DNA from: Blautia sp.
GTDB taxonomy: Bacteria > Bacillota > Clostridia > Lachnospirales > Lachnospiraceae
NCBI GenBank assembly: GCA_021772055.1
Contig: JAETNR010000007.1
Span: 1-64,000, forward strand
Length of the DNA: 64,000 nt
Reading direction: 5' to 3'
The notes below the pieces were generated by a model. That model saw nothing but the letters and a program-made list of their open reading frames with translations, made no database searches and was not told the origin of the DNA. The first letter of the stretch is position 1. The number at the start of each line of letters is the position of its first letter. Of this stretch, positions 54,317 to 63,700 are shown one piece after another. A program made the position numbers and the translations under genes.

Positions 54317-56914
54317 ATGAAAGCGTATTACAATCAGGAAGCAAAAAAGGTTCAGGAAGAAATCAATGGAAGCCGACAGCCATTGACAGATTCCCAGGTG
54401 AGGGCAAACCAGGAAAAGTATGGCATGAACGAATTGGCGGAAGGCAGGAGGAAGAGTACTGCAAGGATTTTTCTGGAGCAGTTTCAGGATTTTCTGGTCA
54501 TGATCCTTATTTGTTCTGCCTTGGTGTCTTTTTTTCTGGGAGAGGCGGAAAGTGCGGCGGTAATTCTGGCAGTCATTATGATGAATGCACTTTTGGGGAC
54601 AATTCAGACAAAGAAAGCAGAGAATTCCCTGAACAGTCTGAAAAAGCTGTCAGCGCCAAATGCTAAAGTGCTTCGAAATGGTGCCGTGGTGGAAATTCCA
54701 AGCCGTGAGGTGACGGTTGGAGATGAGGTACATCTGGAAGCAGGAGACTATGTTCCGGCAGACGGAAGGATTCTGGAAAGTGCCAGCCTGAAGGTAGATG
54801 AAAGCGCACTCACAGGGGAGAGCCTTGGGGTAGAAAAAATCAGTGAAGCCCTGGAAGGGCAGCTTCCTCTTGGAGACCGGAAAAACATGGTCTATTCCGG
54901 AAGTTTTGTTACCTATGGCCGCGGCGTATATGTGGTAACCGGTATTGGTATGGAGACAGAAGTTGGCAAAATTGCGGGGCTTTTGAAAAATACCTCTGAA
55001 AAAAAGACACCCCTTCAGAGAAATCTGGATGAGTTCGGAAGAAAACTGTCCGTCATCATACTGGTTTTGTGTGGAGTACTTTTTGGAATGCAGGTGATGC
55101 GTGGAGGAAATGCCGGGGATGCCTTCCTTTTTGCCGTTGCCCTGGCAGTGGCGGCGATTCCGGAAGCATTAAGTTCCATTGTAACCATTGTGCTGGCTTT
55201 TGGCACACAGAAAATGGCAAGGGAAGGGGCAATTATCCGAAAACTGCAGGCTGTGGAAGGACTGGGCAGTGTTTCGGTGATCTGTTCCGATAAAACAGGA
55301 ACACTGACCCAGAATAAAATGACTGTGGAGCACTATTTTCTGGATGGGAAGGATATTCCTGCAAAGGAAATTGATCCGGAGAACCCGCTTCATAAGCAGA
55401 TGCTGCGGCTGAGCATCCTCTGCAATGACTCCACGAACCTGGACGGACAGGAAATCGGGGATCCTACAGAAACGGCTTTGATCAATCTGGGAGAGGAGAA
55501 GGGAGTCCCTGCCGGGAGGGTGAGGGATGCTTATCCAAGACTTAGCGAACTGCCCTTTGACAGTGACAGGAAGATGATGTCAACCCTTCATAAACTTCAG
55601 GATGGCTGTACAATGGTGACAAAAGGTGCCGTGGATGTCATGCTGGGGCGCGTGAAATATATTCAGAAAAATGGAGAAGTGAGGGAAATCACCCGGGAAG
55701 ACAGGGAGATGCTGGAAAAGGCCAATGAACACTTTTCCAAAGAGGGACTGCGGGTTCTTGGAGTGGGGTACCGGCCTTTGGATGTGGTAAAGAAGCTTGT
55801 GCCGGAAGATGAGAATGATCTTGTGATCCTGGGGCTGATCGCAATGATGGATCCGCCGAGACCGGAAAGCGCACAGGCTGTTGCTGACTGCAAAAGCGCG
55901 GGAATCCGCCCGGTAATGATCACGGGAGACCATAAAGTAACAGCGGCTGCTATTGCTAAGCGAATCGGTATTTTGGAGGATATGTCAGAGGCATGTGAGG
56001 GCGCCGAGATAGATGGGCTGAGTGATGAGGAACTGAAGGAGTTCGTGGAGCACATTTCCGTGTACGCAAGGGTTTCTCCGGAACATAAGATTCGGATTGT
56101 CCGTGCATGGCAGGAAAAGGGAAATGTTGTTTCTATGACCGGTGACGGTGTAAACGATGCTCCTGCGCTCAGGCAGGCGGATATTGGAGTGGCAATGGGA
56201 ATTACAGGAACAGAGGTTTCCAAGGATGCCTCTTCTATGATTCTGACGGATGATAATTTTGCTACGATCGTGAAAGCTGTGGAAAACGGGAGGAATGTCT
56301 ATGCCAATATTAAGCGTTCCATTCAGTTTCTGCTCTCCGGTAATTTTGCGGGAATCCTGGCAGTACTCCTTGCATCTCTTTTGGGACTTCCGGTACCTTT
56401 TGCACCTGTGCATCTGCTGTTTATCAATCTGGTGACAGACAGTCTTCCGGCCATTGCCCTGGGGCTGGAGCCTCATAAGCATACCGTGATGGGGGAAAAG
56501 CCCCGTTCAGTAAAGGAGTCGATTCTTAGCCAATCTTTTCTTACAAGGATCGGCGTGGAAGGCGGTGTGATCGGTTTCCTTACCCTTGGGGCATTTTTGC
56601 TGGGATACAGGCAGGGAGGAGCCAGGCTTGGAAGTACCTTCGCTTTTGGCACGCTGTGTCTTTCCAGACTAGTCCACGGCTACAACTGTAAGGGGAAAAA
56701 GCCGGTACTTTTTACAAAGGAGTTCCTTAATAACAGATATATGCAGTGGGCGTTTCTGGCCGGCGCCGTGCTGCTGACGGCTGTACTTACCATCCCGGCG
56801 GTACAGACCATATTTGCGGTACAGACCTTAGATCTTACACAACTGCTGACTGTGTATGGCTTCGCACTGGCAAGCCTGCTGATAATTCAATTATTAAAAA
56901 AAATGCAGCATTAA
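54317..56914 (+). CDS. P-type cation ATPase (P2A type), probable Mn2+/Ca2+ exporter
   Basis: 865 residues, start after AAAGGGTG. N-terminal cation-ATPase domain, TGES actuator loop (DESALTGES), phosphorylated Asp325 in CSDKTGTLTQ, KGA and MVTKGAVDV nucleotide domain, and hinge MTGDGVNDAPAL. TM4 has AAIPEALSSIV and TM6 NLVTDSLPAIALGL, the ion sites of the SERCA-like group. About ten membrane helices. The Mn2+ riboswitch upstream points to manganese export as the physiological role (inference); calcium is the alternative. Confidence 0.92.
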   Translation: MKAYYNQEAKKVQEEINGSRQPLTDSQVRANQEKYGMNELAEGRRKSTARIFLEQFQDFLVMILICSALVSFFLGEAESAAVILAVIMMNALLGTIQTKKAENSLNSLKKLSAPNAKVLRNGAVVEIPSREVTVGDEVHLEAGDYVPADGRILESASLKVDESALTGESLGVEKISEALEGQLPLGDRKNMVYSGSFVTYGRGVYVVTGIGMETEVGKIAGLLKNTSEKKTPLQRNLDEFGRKLSVIILVLCGVLFGMQVMRGGNAGDAFLFAVALAVAAIPEALSSIVTIVLAFGTQKMAREGAIIRKLQAVEGLGSVSVICSDKTGTLTQNKMTVEHYFLDGKDIPAKEIDPENPLHKQMLRLSILCNDSTNLDGQEIGDPTETALINLGEEKGVPAGRVRDAYPRLSELPFDSDRKMMSTLHKLQDGCTMVTKGAVDVMLGRVKYIQKNGEVREITREDREMLEKANEHFSKEGLRVLGVGYRPLDVVKKLVPEDENDLVILGLIAMMDPPRPESAQAVADCKSAGIRPVMITGDHKVTAAAIAKRIGILEDMSEACEGAEIDGLSDEELKEFVEHISVYARVSPEHKIRIVRAWQEKGNVVSMTGDGVNDAPALRQADIGVAMGITGTEVSKDASSMILTDDNFATIVKAVENGRNVYANIKRSIQFLLSGNFAGILAVLLASLLGLPVPFAPVHLLFINLVTDSLPAIALGLEPHKHTVMGEKPRSVKESILSQSFLTRIGVEGGVIGFLTLGAFLLGYRQGGARLGSTFAFGTLCLSRLVHGYNCKGKKPVLFTKEFLNNRYMQWAFLAGAVLLTAVLTIPAVQTIFAVQTLDLTQLLTVYGFALASLLIIQLLKKMQH

Positions 56915-56918
56915 AATT

Positions 56919-56958
56919 CTCCCCGGAGACTGTCACTTGACGGACTTCGGGGAGCGTT
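56919..56958 (+). terminator. terminator of the P-type ATPase gene
   Basis: CTCCCCG/CGGGGAG inverted repeat (56919-56925 with 56948-56954) followed by CGTTTTAT. Confidence 0.65.
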
Positions 56959-57019
56959 TTATACTATGAAATAGGAATGAAGTTTTTAAGCAGTTCAGTT
57001 TACTGGGGGACGAGAGAGT

Positions 57020-58915
57020 ATGAGAAAAAGCAGGTATGCAGGACCGAAAATACAAGAGACAAAGAAAACGCGCCATAAAGACAGCGGAAAGAGCGCCAGA
57101 CCTGTCCGGAGCACAGAGGGGCGGCCGCAGGCGAGGGCTGCCGGGAGTCCGTCCTCCAGAAGGATGATGGAACGAAGGCGTGAGCAAAGAGTCAGGAACA
57201 GGAGATTGCTTTTACTGGCAGCAGGCGGCATTCTGTTTCTGGCGCTTCTGGTATTCGGCGCGGTGAAACTATGGGGTGTGTTCCATAAAGAAAACGAACA
57301 GGAAGTTGTCAAAATGATAGAACGGCAGGAGGAATCAGAACAGACGAAGCCGGAAACAGAAATGGAAATAGAAGCCCTTCCGGCCACGTTTTCTCCTCAC
57401 TGTACGGAGCAGACCCGTCCTTCCAATCTGATTGAATATACGGAAATCAATGTAAACGGCAGCACATTGTCCAATCTTTCAGATTATAAGCCGGATGCAG
57501 CTATCACATTCGGAAGCGGCAGGGAATATACCTCTGTGGAGGGCATTGTGACATTCCGGGGCAACAATTTCCGGGACAACCCTGCCTACGGCCATGCAAA
57601 TATGAAGGACTATACCTTAAAAGAGGAATGGTTCCATGAGATCGGCTCTCTCACCTACGGCGATGCCTGCTGGACCGGAAGCGGATGGACAGGCCAGCCT
57701 CTGATGGCAAAATGGCCAAAAGAAACAAAAGCTGCCATGAACATGTATGACTGGGCAAAGCAGGATGACGAACTGGTAGAGGTAATCTATGCCTGCATGG
57801 ACGGATACATTTATTTCCTGGAGCTGGATACAGGAAAGCCCACCAGGGAGCCCATGTATCTTGGCTATACCTTTAAAGGCTCCGGTGCTCTGGATCCCAG
57901 AGGATGTCCCATCATGTACGTGGGAGCAGGCTACAACAGCTATGAAGGAACTGCGAGGGCATTTATCATCAATCTTCTTGACTGCAGCGTGATGTATACC
58001 TTCGGAAATGAGGATTCCTTCTCCCTGCGGGGCTCCTTAAGCTTTTTTGACTCCTCCGCGCTTGTGGATGCCGAGACGGACACCCTGATCTATCCGGGAG
58101 AAAACGGGATTCTTTATCTTATAAAACTGAACACACAATATGACCAGACAGCAGGAACTCTTTCCATATCTCCGGGGAACCTTGTAAAATGGCGTTACAA
58201 CGGCACAAGGAGCAGTCTGGATTCCTACTGGCTTGGCATGGAAGACAGTGCGGTCATTTACCAGGGATATCTGTTTATTGCAGACAACGGGGGGAATTTT
58301 ATGTGCATTGATCTCAATACCCTTCAGCTTGTCTGGGTACAGGATGTCCTGGATGATTCCAATGCAACTCCCGTATTATCTGTGGAGGACGGGCATCTTT
58401 ACCTGTATATCAGCACCTCCTTCCATCTGGGATGGCGAAGTTACGACACTGCGGAAATCCCTATCTGGAAGATTGATGCCGAGACCGGCGAAATTCTGTG
58501 GAAGACGCCTTATGAGTGCTATACGGAGGACGGCGTATCCGGCGGCGTACAGTCAACCATTGCCCTCGGGAAGAATGAACTGTCAGACTACATCTATGTG
58601 ACAGTGGCCAGGACCGGAGAGGCATATGACGGCGTTCTTTCCTGCATTGATAAAAAAACAGGAAAAGTGATCTGGGAGCATAAGGCTTACTATGCCTGGT
58701 CCTCCCCCGTATGCGTCTACAATGAGGATGGAGCCGGTGCAGTGCTCTACTGCAGCTGCGGCGGAAAAATGTATCTGTTAAACGGCAAAACAGGCGAACT
58801 TTTTGACTCCCTTGTGCTGAGTGACGGAGCCATTGAATCATCGCCTGCGGTATATAACGACTATGTGGTAATAGGAACAAGAGATTCCAAAATCTGGGGA
58901 ATCAAATTGCAATAG
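57020..58915 (+). CDS. membrane-anchored PQQ-like beta-propeller protein
   Basis: 631 residues, start after GGGGGACGAGAG. A very basic N-terminal cytoplasmic region (1-60) precedes one membrane helix (about 62-84); the rest should lie outside. Propeller repeats of the PQQ/BamB type recur from about 170 on: YIYFLELDTGKP, ILYLIKLNT, FMCIDLNTLQLVWVQD, IDAETGEILWKTP, CIDKKTGKVIWEH and MYLLNGKTGELFDS. No enzyme residues recognised. It may be a scaffold or ligand-binding protein of the envelope. tatD follows after 13 bases. Confidence 0.8.
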   Translation: MRKSRYAGPKIQETKKTRHKDSGKSARPVRSTEGRPQARAAGSPSSRRMMERRREQRVRNRRLLLLAAGGILFLALLVFGAVKLWGVFHKENEQEVVKMIERQEESEQTKPETEMEIEALPATFSPHCTEQTRPSNLIEYTEINVNGSTLSNLSDYKPDAAITFGSGREYTSVEGIVTFRGNNFRDNPAYGHANMKDYTLKEEWFHEIGSLTYGDACWTGSGWTGQPLMAKWPKETKAAMNMYDWAKQDDELVEVIYACMDGYIYFLELDTGKPTREPMYLGYTFKGSGALDPRGCPIMYVGAGYNSYEGTARAFIINLLDCSVMYTFGNEDSFSLRGSLSFFDSSALVDAETDTLIYPGENGILYLIKLNTQYDQTAGTLSISPGNLVKWRYNGTRSSLDSYWLGMEDSAVIYQGYLFIADNGGNFMCIDLNTLQLVWVQDVLDDSNATPVLSVEDGHLYLYISTSFHLGWRSYDTAEIPIWKIDAETGEILWKTPYECYTEDGVSGGVQSTIALGKNELSDYIYVTVARTGEAYDGVLSCIDKKTGKVIWEHKAYYAWSSPVCVYNEDGAGAVLYCSCGGKMYLLNGKTGELFDSLVLSDGAIESSPAVYNDYVVIGTRDSKIWGIKLQ

Positions 58916-58928
58916 GAGAGTAAGAAAA

Positions 58929-59702
58929 ATGATTTTTGAGACACATGCACATTATGACGATGAGGCATTCGATCCTGACCGGGAGGAACTGCTTTCTTCC
59001 ATGAAGGAGGCAGGAATCGGGACGATCGTAAATGCCTGCGCTTCTGTTGACGGAATGAAGGATACCATCGCCTTAATGGAAAAATATCCGTTTATTTATG
59101 GTGCCGTTGGGGTGCATCCGGATGACGCGGATAAGATGACAGAAGATACGATTAAAGAGATCAGAAGCCTTTCCCGCCACAAAAAAACAGTGGCTATCGG
59201 GGAAATCGGCCTTGACTATTATTGGCATAAAGAAAAAGAGGAACATCTGCTTCAGCAGCAAATGTTCCGTGCGCAGATGGAAATCGCCAGGGAAGAAAAG
59301 CTGCCCTTTATGATCCACAGCAGAGAAGCTGCGGAGGATACCCTGACCATTGTCCGGGAGTATATGCGAAGTGGCATGTACGGCGGAATCATCCATTGCT
59401 TCTCCTACGGAAAGGAGATGGCAAGAGAATACCTGAATATGGGGCTATATCTGGGAATCGGCGGTGTAATCACCTTCAAAAATGCCCGTAAACTGAAAGA
59501 AGTGGTGGCATACGCACCCCTTAGCCAGCTCGTTTTGGAGACAGACAGCCCCTATCTTTCTCCGGAACCCAACCGGGGAAAACGTAATTCCTCCCTGAAT
59601 CTTCCTTATGTGGCAAAGGCCATTGCCGAAATCAAAGGAATTACCTGTGAGGAAGTCATTCAGGAAACCGAAAAGAACGCAAAACTGCTTCTTCGCATAT
59701 AG
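58929..59702 (+). CDS. TatD family metal-dependent hydrolase (DNase)
   Basis: 257 residues, start after AGGAGAG. Metal ligands of the TatD family: ETHAHYDDEAF, GEIGLDYYWHKE, MIHSREAAEDT, IIHCFSYGKE and ETDSPYLSPEPNRGK. Members cut DNA 3' ends or act in quality control of nucleic acids. Cotranscribed with the propeller gene, though the two functions have no obvious link. Confidence 0.92.
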   Translation: MIFETHAHYDDEAFDPDREELLSSMKEAGIGTIVNACASVDGMKDTIALMEKYPFIYGAVGVHPDDADKMTEDTIKEIRSLSRHKKTVAIGEIGLDYYWHKEKEEHLLQQQMFRAQMEIAREEKLPFMIHSREAAEDTLTIVREYMRSGMYGGIIHCFSYGKEMAREYLNMGLYLGIGGVITFKNARKLKEVVAYAPLSQLVLETDSPYLSPEPNRGKRNSSLNLPYVAKAIAEIKGITCEEVIQETEKNAKLLLRI

Positions 59703-59731
59703 GATCAGTGCGCATATAGGATCGATCAGTG
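59694..59731 (+). repeat. short imperfect tandem duplication
   Basis: CGCATATAGGATCAGTG is followed directly by a copy with an extra CGAT. The first copy contains the stop codon of the TatD gene, so the second is noncoding. Confidence 0.7.
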
Positions 59732-59743
59732 CAGGGGCGTGAA

Positions 59744-61150
59744 TCAATCATCTGCTTCATAATCATCGTTTTGCGAGGCGGCACCCCCAAGATCGGAATA
59801 GTACTGGGAAGAGCTTATTGACCAGGTGTCTTCGATGAGATTGCCGGTACCGGGATCAATCATGTCCGTATAATTAAAAATCACATCCAGAAGGTTCGTT
59901 CCGGTGGAAGGAGTAACGTTCATTTTCATAATCTCGTCAAATTTGGCTTTGAGATTCGAAAGGGTAAATTCTTCTCCGATATATTCTTTTACACTGTGGA
60001 CGGATGCCAGCTCTTCCGTATAATCCTCCAGCATATATACCCCATATTCTCCGGTCTCATCGCTGTAATGCATGACAAGAGGTTTTATGGAAGGGGCAAG
60101 AATGCGGATGGAGCTATTGCCGTTAAGCGTGGTCTTTTCAATGGTAAACTGTGCCATACCTCCCAGGAGCTCTTTTAACTCCCGCTGTCCGGAGACGAAA
60201 TTGCCCAGAGAATAGAAGATGACCATTTCATTGCCCTGGTCATCGGACATACGTCCGTATGGCTGAAGGACATGGGGATGACCGCCGATCAGTACGTCAA
60301 CACCCTGCTGCAGCAGAAAAGTAGCCCACTGTTTTTCGTATTCCGTGGGCATTGTTTCGTCCTCCTGGCCCCAATGGGCAACGAAGATGATACAATCGCT
60401 GATCTCCTTCGCCTTTTGGATTGCAGCAGAAACTTTGGCAGTGCTTAAGAAATCAATGGTATATTGATCGCTGGTTCTGGTATCCGGGTTATTGGTGCCG
60501 TATGTATAATCCAGAAATGCGATGGTAATGCCGTTGACTTCTATGGTTTTGATGGAATCGGCATCTTCCTGGCTATCGTGAATCCCCAGGACGGGAATGT
60601 CAGGATAGTTGTTTTTCCAGAAATCCAGGGTCTGCGAGATATAGTCATAGCCGTAATCATCCACATGATTGGTTGCGGATTCTATCACATTGAAGCCAGA
60701 TTTGATCAGTGCATCTGCTACTTCGGCAGGTGTGGCGAAGGAGGGATAGGTACTGACAGAGGCGTGGTCAGGGGCCAAAACGGTTTCCAGGTCTACCATA
60801 GCGATATCCGCAGCCTGAATCTCATCCAGGACATTGGCATATATATGATCATAGTTCCAGATGCCGGAATCGTACTGTCCGGAGCTTAAGAGGGACTGGT
60901 GATAAAGGTTATCCCCCACAGCAATGACCCTGGCTGTGGAAGTGGCAGGCACCTGGGATTCTTCTTCCGCCTTTTGCTGAAGCGCTGCGGCTTCCCGGGC
61001 GGCATCCTGGGCAGGCCTGCGTATCATATAATAGTCGATCTGGTGAAACAGAAGGAGAAGTACGATAAGCACAGCACAGGATCCCAGAAAGCTTAGCCTG
61101 GAGTGATATCTTTCTTTTAAATTCAGCGGGGTATTATGATTATTTTTCAT
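59744..61150 (-). CDS. CapA/PgsA-family metallophosphatase-like protein
   Basis: 468 residues from the ATG at 61150 after AAGGAA. One N-terminal membrane helix (about 24-41) leaves the catalytic domain outside. The CapA fold shows VIAVGDNLYH, AMVDLETVL, NVIESATNHVDDYGYD, FVAHWGQED and IGGHPHVLQPYG, which carry the metal ligands. Relatives take part in poly-gamma-glutamate production, but no capB/capC genes are near. Here it is a single gene; a surface phosphatase or polymer-handling role is possible. Confidence 0.85.
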   Translation of the reverse strand: MKNNHNTPLNLKERYHSRLSFLGSCAVLIVLLLLFHQIDYYMIRRPAQDAAREAAALQQKAEEESQVPATSTARVIAVGDNLYHQSLLSSGQYDSGIWNYDHIYANVLDEIQAADIAMVDLETVLAPDHASVSTYPSFATPAEVADALIKSGFNVIESATNHVDDYGYDYISQTLDFWKNNYPDIPVLGIHDSQEDADSIKTIEVNGITIAFLDYTYGTNNPDTRTSDQYTIDFLSTAKVSAAIQKAKEISDCIIFVAHWGQEDETMPTEYEKQWATFLLQQGVDVLIGGHPHVLQPYGRMSDDQGNEMVIFYSLGNFVSGQRELKELLGGMAQFTIEKTTLNGNSSIRILAPSIKPLVMHYSDETGEYGVYMLEDYTEELASVHSVKEYIGEEFTLSNLKAKFDEIMKMNVTPSTGTNLLDVIFNYTDMIDPGTGNLIEDTWSISSSQYYSDLGGAASQNDDYEADD

Positions 61151-61185
61151 GATGGTTCCTTCTTTATTTGCTAGCATGTTCTTTT

Positions 61186-61213
61186 ATTATACCAAATTCC
61201 CCATAGTAAAGAA
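61186..61213 (-). promoter_or_regulatory. promoter of the CapA-family gene (minus strand)
   Basis: Minus strand TTCTTT (61213-61208), 16-base spacer, TATAAT (61191-61186) with an extended TGG just before it. Confidence 0.6.
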
Positions 61214-61234
61214 AGATTTTTTCACAGATTCGTG

Positions 61235-61270
61235 TCAAGTATTGAAAATATCCCAAAGAGATGTTAAGAT
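61235..61270 (+). promoter_or_regulatory. promoter and possible operator of the marR-type gene
   Basis: TTGAAA (61242-61247), 17-base spacer, TAAGAT (61265-61270). A palindrome TCAA-GTA-TTGA (61235-61245) overlaps the -35 element and could be the MarR protein's own operator. Confidence 0.6.
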
Positions 61271-61317
61271 AAGCACAGCTTGTTCAGAAAGACCAGGATA
61301 GACTGAGGAGAGATGAG

Positions 61318-61755
61318 ATGGATCATTATGAAGCCATTAATGATATTTTGGTAAATCTGTTTAATGAAATTCTGGATATTGAAGAGAAGGCACTGATTTC
61401 CGGAGAGTTTAAGGATATTTCCGTAAACGACATGCATGTGATAGAAGCCATTGGCATCCGCACGCCCAGAAACATGTCCGCAGTTGCCAAAGATCTTTCC
61501 GTCACAGTGGGTACTCTGACCATAGCTATGAACGGCCTGGTAAAGAAGGGATATGTAGAACGTGTCCGAAGCGAGGAAGACCGCCGCGTTGTCCTGGTTT
61601 CCCTTGCACCCAAGGGCAGACGGGCCTACGAACATCATCATAAATTTCATGACCGGATGGTGCTTGCAGTGCTGAAAGATCTGGATGGAAAAGAAACAGA
61701 GGTACTTTCCCGTACCCTGGTGAAACTGCAGAAATTTTTCCTTACCTATAAATAA
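61318..61755 (+). CDS. MarR family transcriptional regulator
   Basis: 145 residues after GAGGAGAG. The winged helix spans about 35-105: MSAVAKDLSVTVGTLTIAMNGLVKKGYVERV is the helix-turn-helix and RSEEDRRVVLVSLAPKG the wing. Overall it resembles FabT-type fatty acid regulators of Firmicutes, but no fatty acid genes are adjacent here. A palindrome over its own promoter suggests autoregulation. Confidence 0.87.
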   Translation: MDHYEAINDILVNLFNEILDIEEKALISGEFKDISVNDMHVIEAIGIRTPRNMSAVAKDLSVTVGTLTIAMNGLVKKGYVERVRSEEDRRVVLVSLAPKGRRAYEHHHKFHDRMVLAVLKDLDGKETEVLSRTLVKLQKFFLTYK

Positions 61756-61758
61756 TGA

Positions 61759-61791
61759 AAAGACGCTGATAAGGTTCAGCGTCTTTTTTTT
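61759..61791. terminator. shared terminator between convergent genes
   Basis: AAGACGCTG/CAGCGTCTT (61760-61768 with 61778-61786), 9-base loop and a T8 run on the plus strand; a weaker T stretch exists on the minus strand for the DUF885 gene. Confidence 0.85.
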
Positions 61792-61799
61792 CGGAAATT

Positions 61800-63590
61800 T
61801 TATTTTGTTTCCATTTGAGGATATGCCATGCGTATGTATTTTTCCAGAACAGGGAAAGGAACGGGACCGATTTCCAGGATTTTCTGGTGAAAATCCCGCA
61901 GGGTAAAGTCTGTTCCAAGAGCATTGGAGCAGGCATTTTTTAAATCCAGAAAATTCAGATATCCCCAGTAGTATTTGAGGTAATTGGCAGGAGTTTCTAC
62001 AATATATTGGAAGATATTCCGGACAGCCGTTTCCTCCCGGATTCCGAAGGCCTGAAGAAAGCTTGCTGCCTGCGCCTGATTCCAGCCTCTGTAGTGGATG
62101 CCGATATCTAAAAGAGAGTATATACAGAGATTCATGCTGCGGTTCAGCCAGGACAGGCGGGCAGTTTCGGGAGCTTTCTCATGTGAGGAAATTTCCCCTG
62201 CGTAGCCGTAGGCATAGGACTCGATATAGGTTGCCCAGCCCTCCACGTAACCGCTGGAGGTAATGAGATAACGGATGTTTTCCGGATGCTGCCTGCCAAA
62301 GAAAACGGTCTGATAAAGATGGCCCGGATATCCTTCATGAGCCAGGGTGGTGAACAGCTCCAGGGAGGAGGTTTTGCCGGAACGGTTGATGTAAATGACA
62401 TTGGGGATTCCTATATCCAGCGGCGGCGTAAGATAAAAGGCAGGGCTTAAAAAATCCTCCATGGATTCATGGACATAGCGGATCTCAAAAGGAGTTTCCT
62501 TCATCCCGGGAAAATCCTCTGCAATCTGCTCCCGCAGTGTATTCAGAATCCGTTCCGGCTCCATGGAAGGAAAGATGCTGTCATCCGATAAGCAGGATAT
62601 TAAGGAAGGATTTTCTTTCAGAATTTCTCCGGCTTCTCTGGTGTCAGTCATCAGCTGTCCAAGAAGCCGTTTTTCTATTTTGGACACAGGAACGTAAGTA
62701 CCCACCTGGTTTTTTAAAAGATAAAGATAATAATCCTGCCCGCCTTCAAAATTGGCAAGGCCCCGGCTTGGTTTGCCCGTGCCCCGAAGTGCGCTGAGAC
62801 CGGCCATCAGTTCCTGATAAGCAGGAATTACTTCCTTTAGGAAAATTTTCTTATGAGAGTTCTTAAGTTTGGCGATTTCTTTCTCGGAAAATTTTCCGTA
62901 ATCACGAATTTTTTTATCAAAGATCTCCAGCATATAGTTGGATTCCGGATTTTTGACAAAAGCACTGCACTGGGTAAGAATTCGCTGCAGAGTGGTGTCA
63001 CTCATAAAAAGCCCTGCACGGGATTTTTCCTGTTCAAAAGCCAGAATGCTTTGAAAATAAGGCCGGATGCTGGTAAGAAGATTCAGGTAATCACTGATAT
63101 CCTGATCTTCATAGAAGGTATATTCTGCCAGAAGAACCGGGAGCTGTGCCTGGATGCCCAGGCTGGGGCCAAGAGGTTCCTCCAGAAGGGACAGCCCATC
63201 CAGGGTTCCCTGGGTGTGATAGTAAAGGAGCAGCGTATCCACTGTAAGCTGATTTTCCCTGGAAAGCTTAGCATAGGAGAACTCTTTTAGCCTGGATTCG
63301 ATTTCCCGGCATTGCTTCAGGGAATCCTCCATATCAGAGCTTACCGTACCAAGGGATGGTGCGGCACGGGAAATCCCCTGCTTTTCCGGATAGGCAAGGG
63401 AATAGTGCATGGTCAGTGCATTCTGGCTGACTTCTTTTTCAAAGATATCCTGCGCAAAAGCTTCGAATTTGGCATCTTCCGAAAGGACATGGCTGGTCAC
63501 ATAACCGACAGAAATGCCCAAAAACAGGGTCAGGCACAGAAGGAATGCAATCTTCAGAGGTTTTTTTAGGCGTGAGGTTTTTAAGAACAT
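61800..63590 (-). CDS. DUF885 family peptidase-like protein, membrane-anchored
   Basis: 596 residues from the ATG at 63590 after AAGGGGG. An N-terminal hydrophobic helix (about 12-32) acts as anchor or uncleaved signal. The family zinc motif is TLAHEGYPGHLYQ (HExxPGH), with the downstream SGYVEGWATYIESYAY glutamate region and ETPANYLKYYWGY near the C-terminus. DUF885 proteins are related to gluzincin carboxypeptidases. An extracellular peptidase role is likely; substrate unknown. Confidence 0.85.
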   Translation of the reverse strand: MFLKTSRLKKPLKIAFLLCLTLFLGISVGYVTSHVLSEDAKFEAFAQDIFEKEVSQNALTMHYSLAYPEKQGISRAAPSLGTVSSDMEDSLKQCREIESRLKEFSYAKLSRENQLTVDTLLLYYHTQGTLDGLSLLEEPLGPSLGIQAQLPVLLAEYTFYEDQDISDYLNLLTSIRPYFQSILAFEQEKSRAGLFMSDTTLQRILTQCSAFVKNPESNYMLEIFDKKIRDYGKFSEKEIAKLKNSHKKIFLKEVIPAYQELMAGLSALRGTGKPSRGLANFEGGQDYYLYLLKNQVGTYVPVSKIEKRLLGQLMTDTREAGEILKENPSLISCLSDDSIFPSMEPERILNTLREQIAEDFPGMKETPFEIRYVHESMEDFLSPAFYLTPPLDIGIPNVIYINRSGKTSSLELFTTLAHEGYPGHLYQTVFFGRQHPENIRYLITSSGYVEGWATYIESYAYGYAGEISSHEKAPETARLSWLNRSMNLCIYSLLDIGIHYRGWNQAQAASFLQAFGIREETAVRNIFQYIVETPANYLKYYWGYLNFLDLKNACSNALGTDFTLRDFHQKILEIGPVPFPVLEKYIRMAYPQMETK

Positions 63591-63627
63591 AGAACCCCCT
63601 TCGCGGATGGTTGTTTTTACTATTTTA

Positions 63628-63656
63628 TTGGAAAAGGGGATAATCTATGCTATCAT
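63628..63656 (+). promoter_or_regulatory. promoter of trxB
   Basis: TTGGAA (63628-63633), 17-base spacer, TATCAT (63651-63656), about 45 bases before the start. Confidence 0.6.
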
Positions 63657-63700
63657 GGGGAAAGATAGAAAGTACATATGCAAAGAAAAGGAGGACTATG

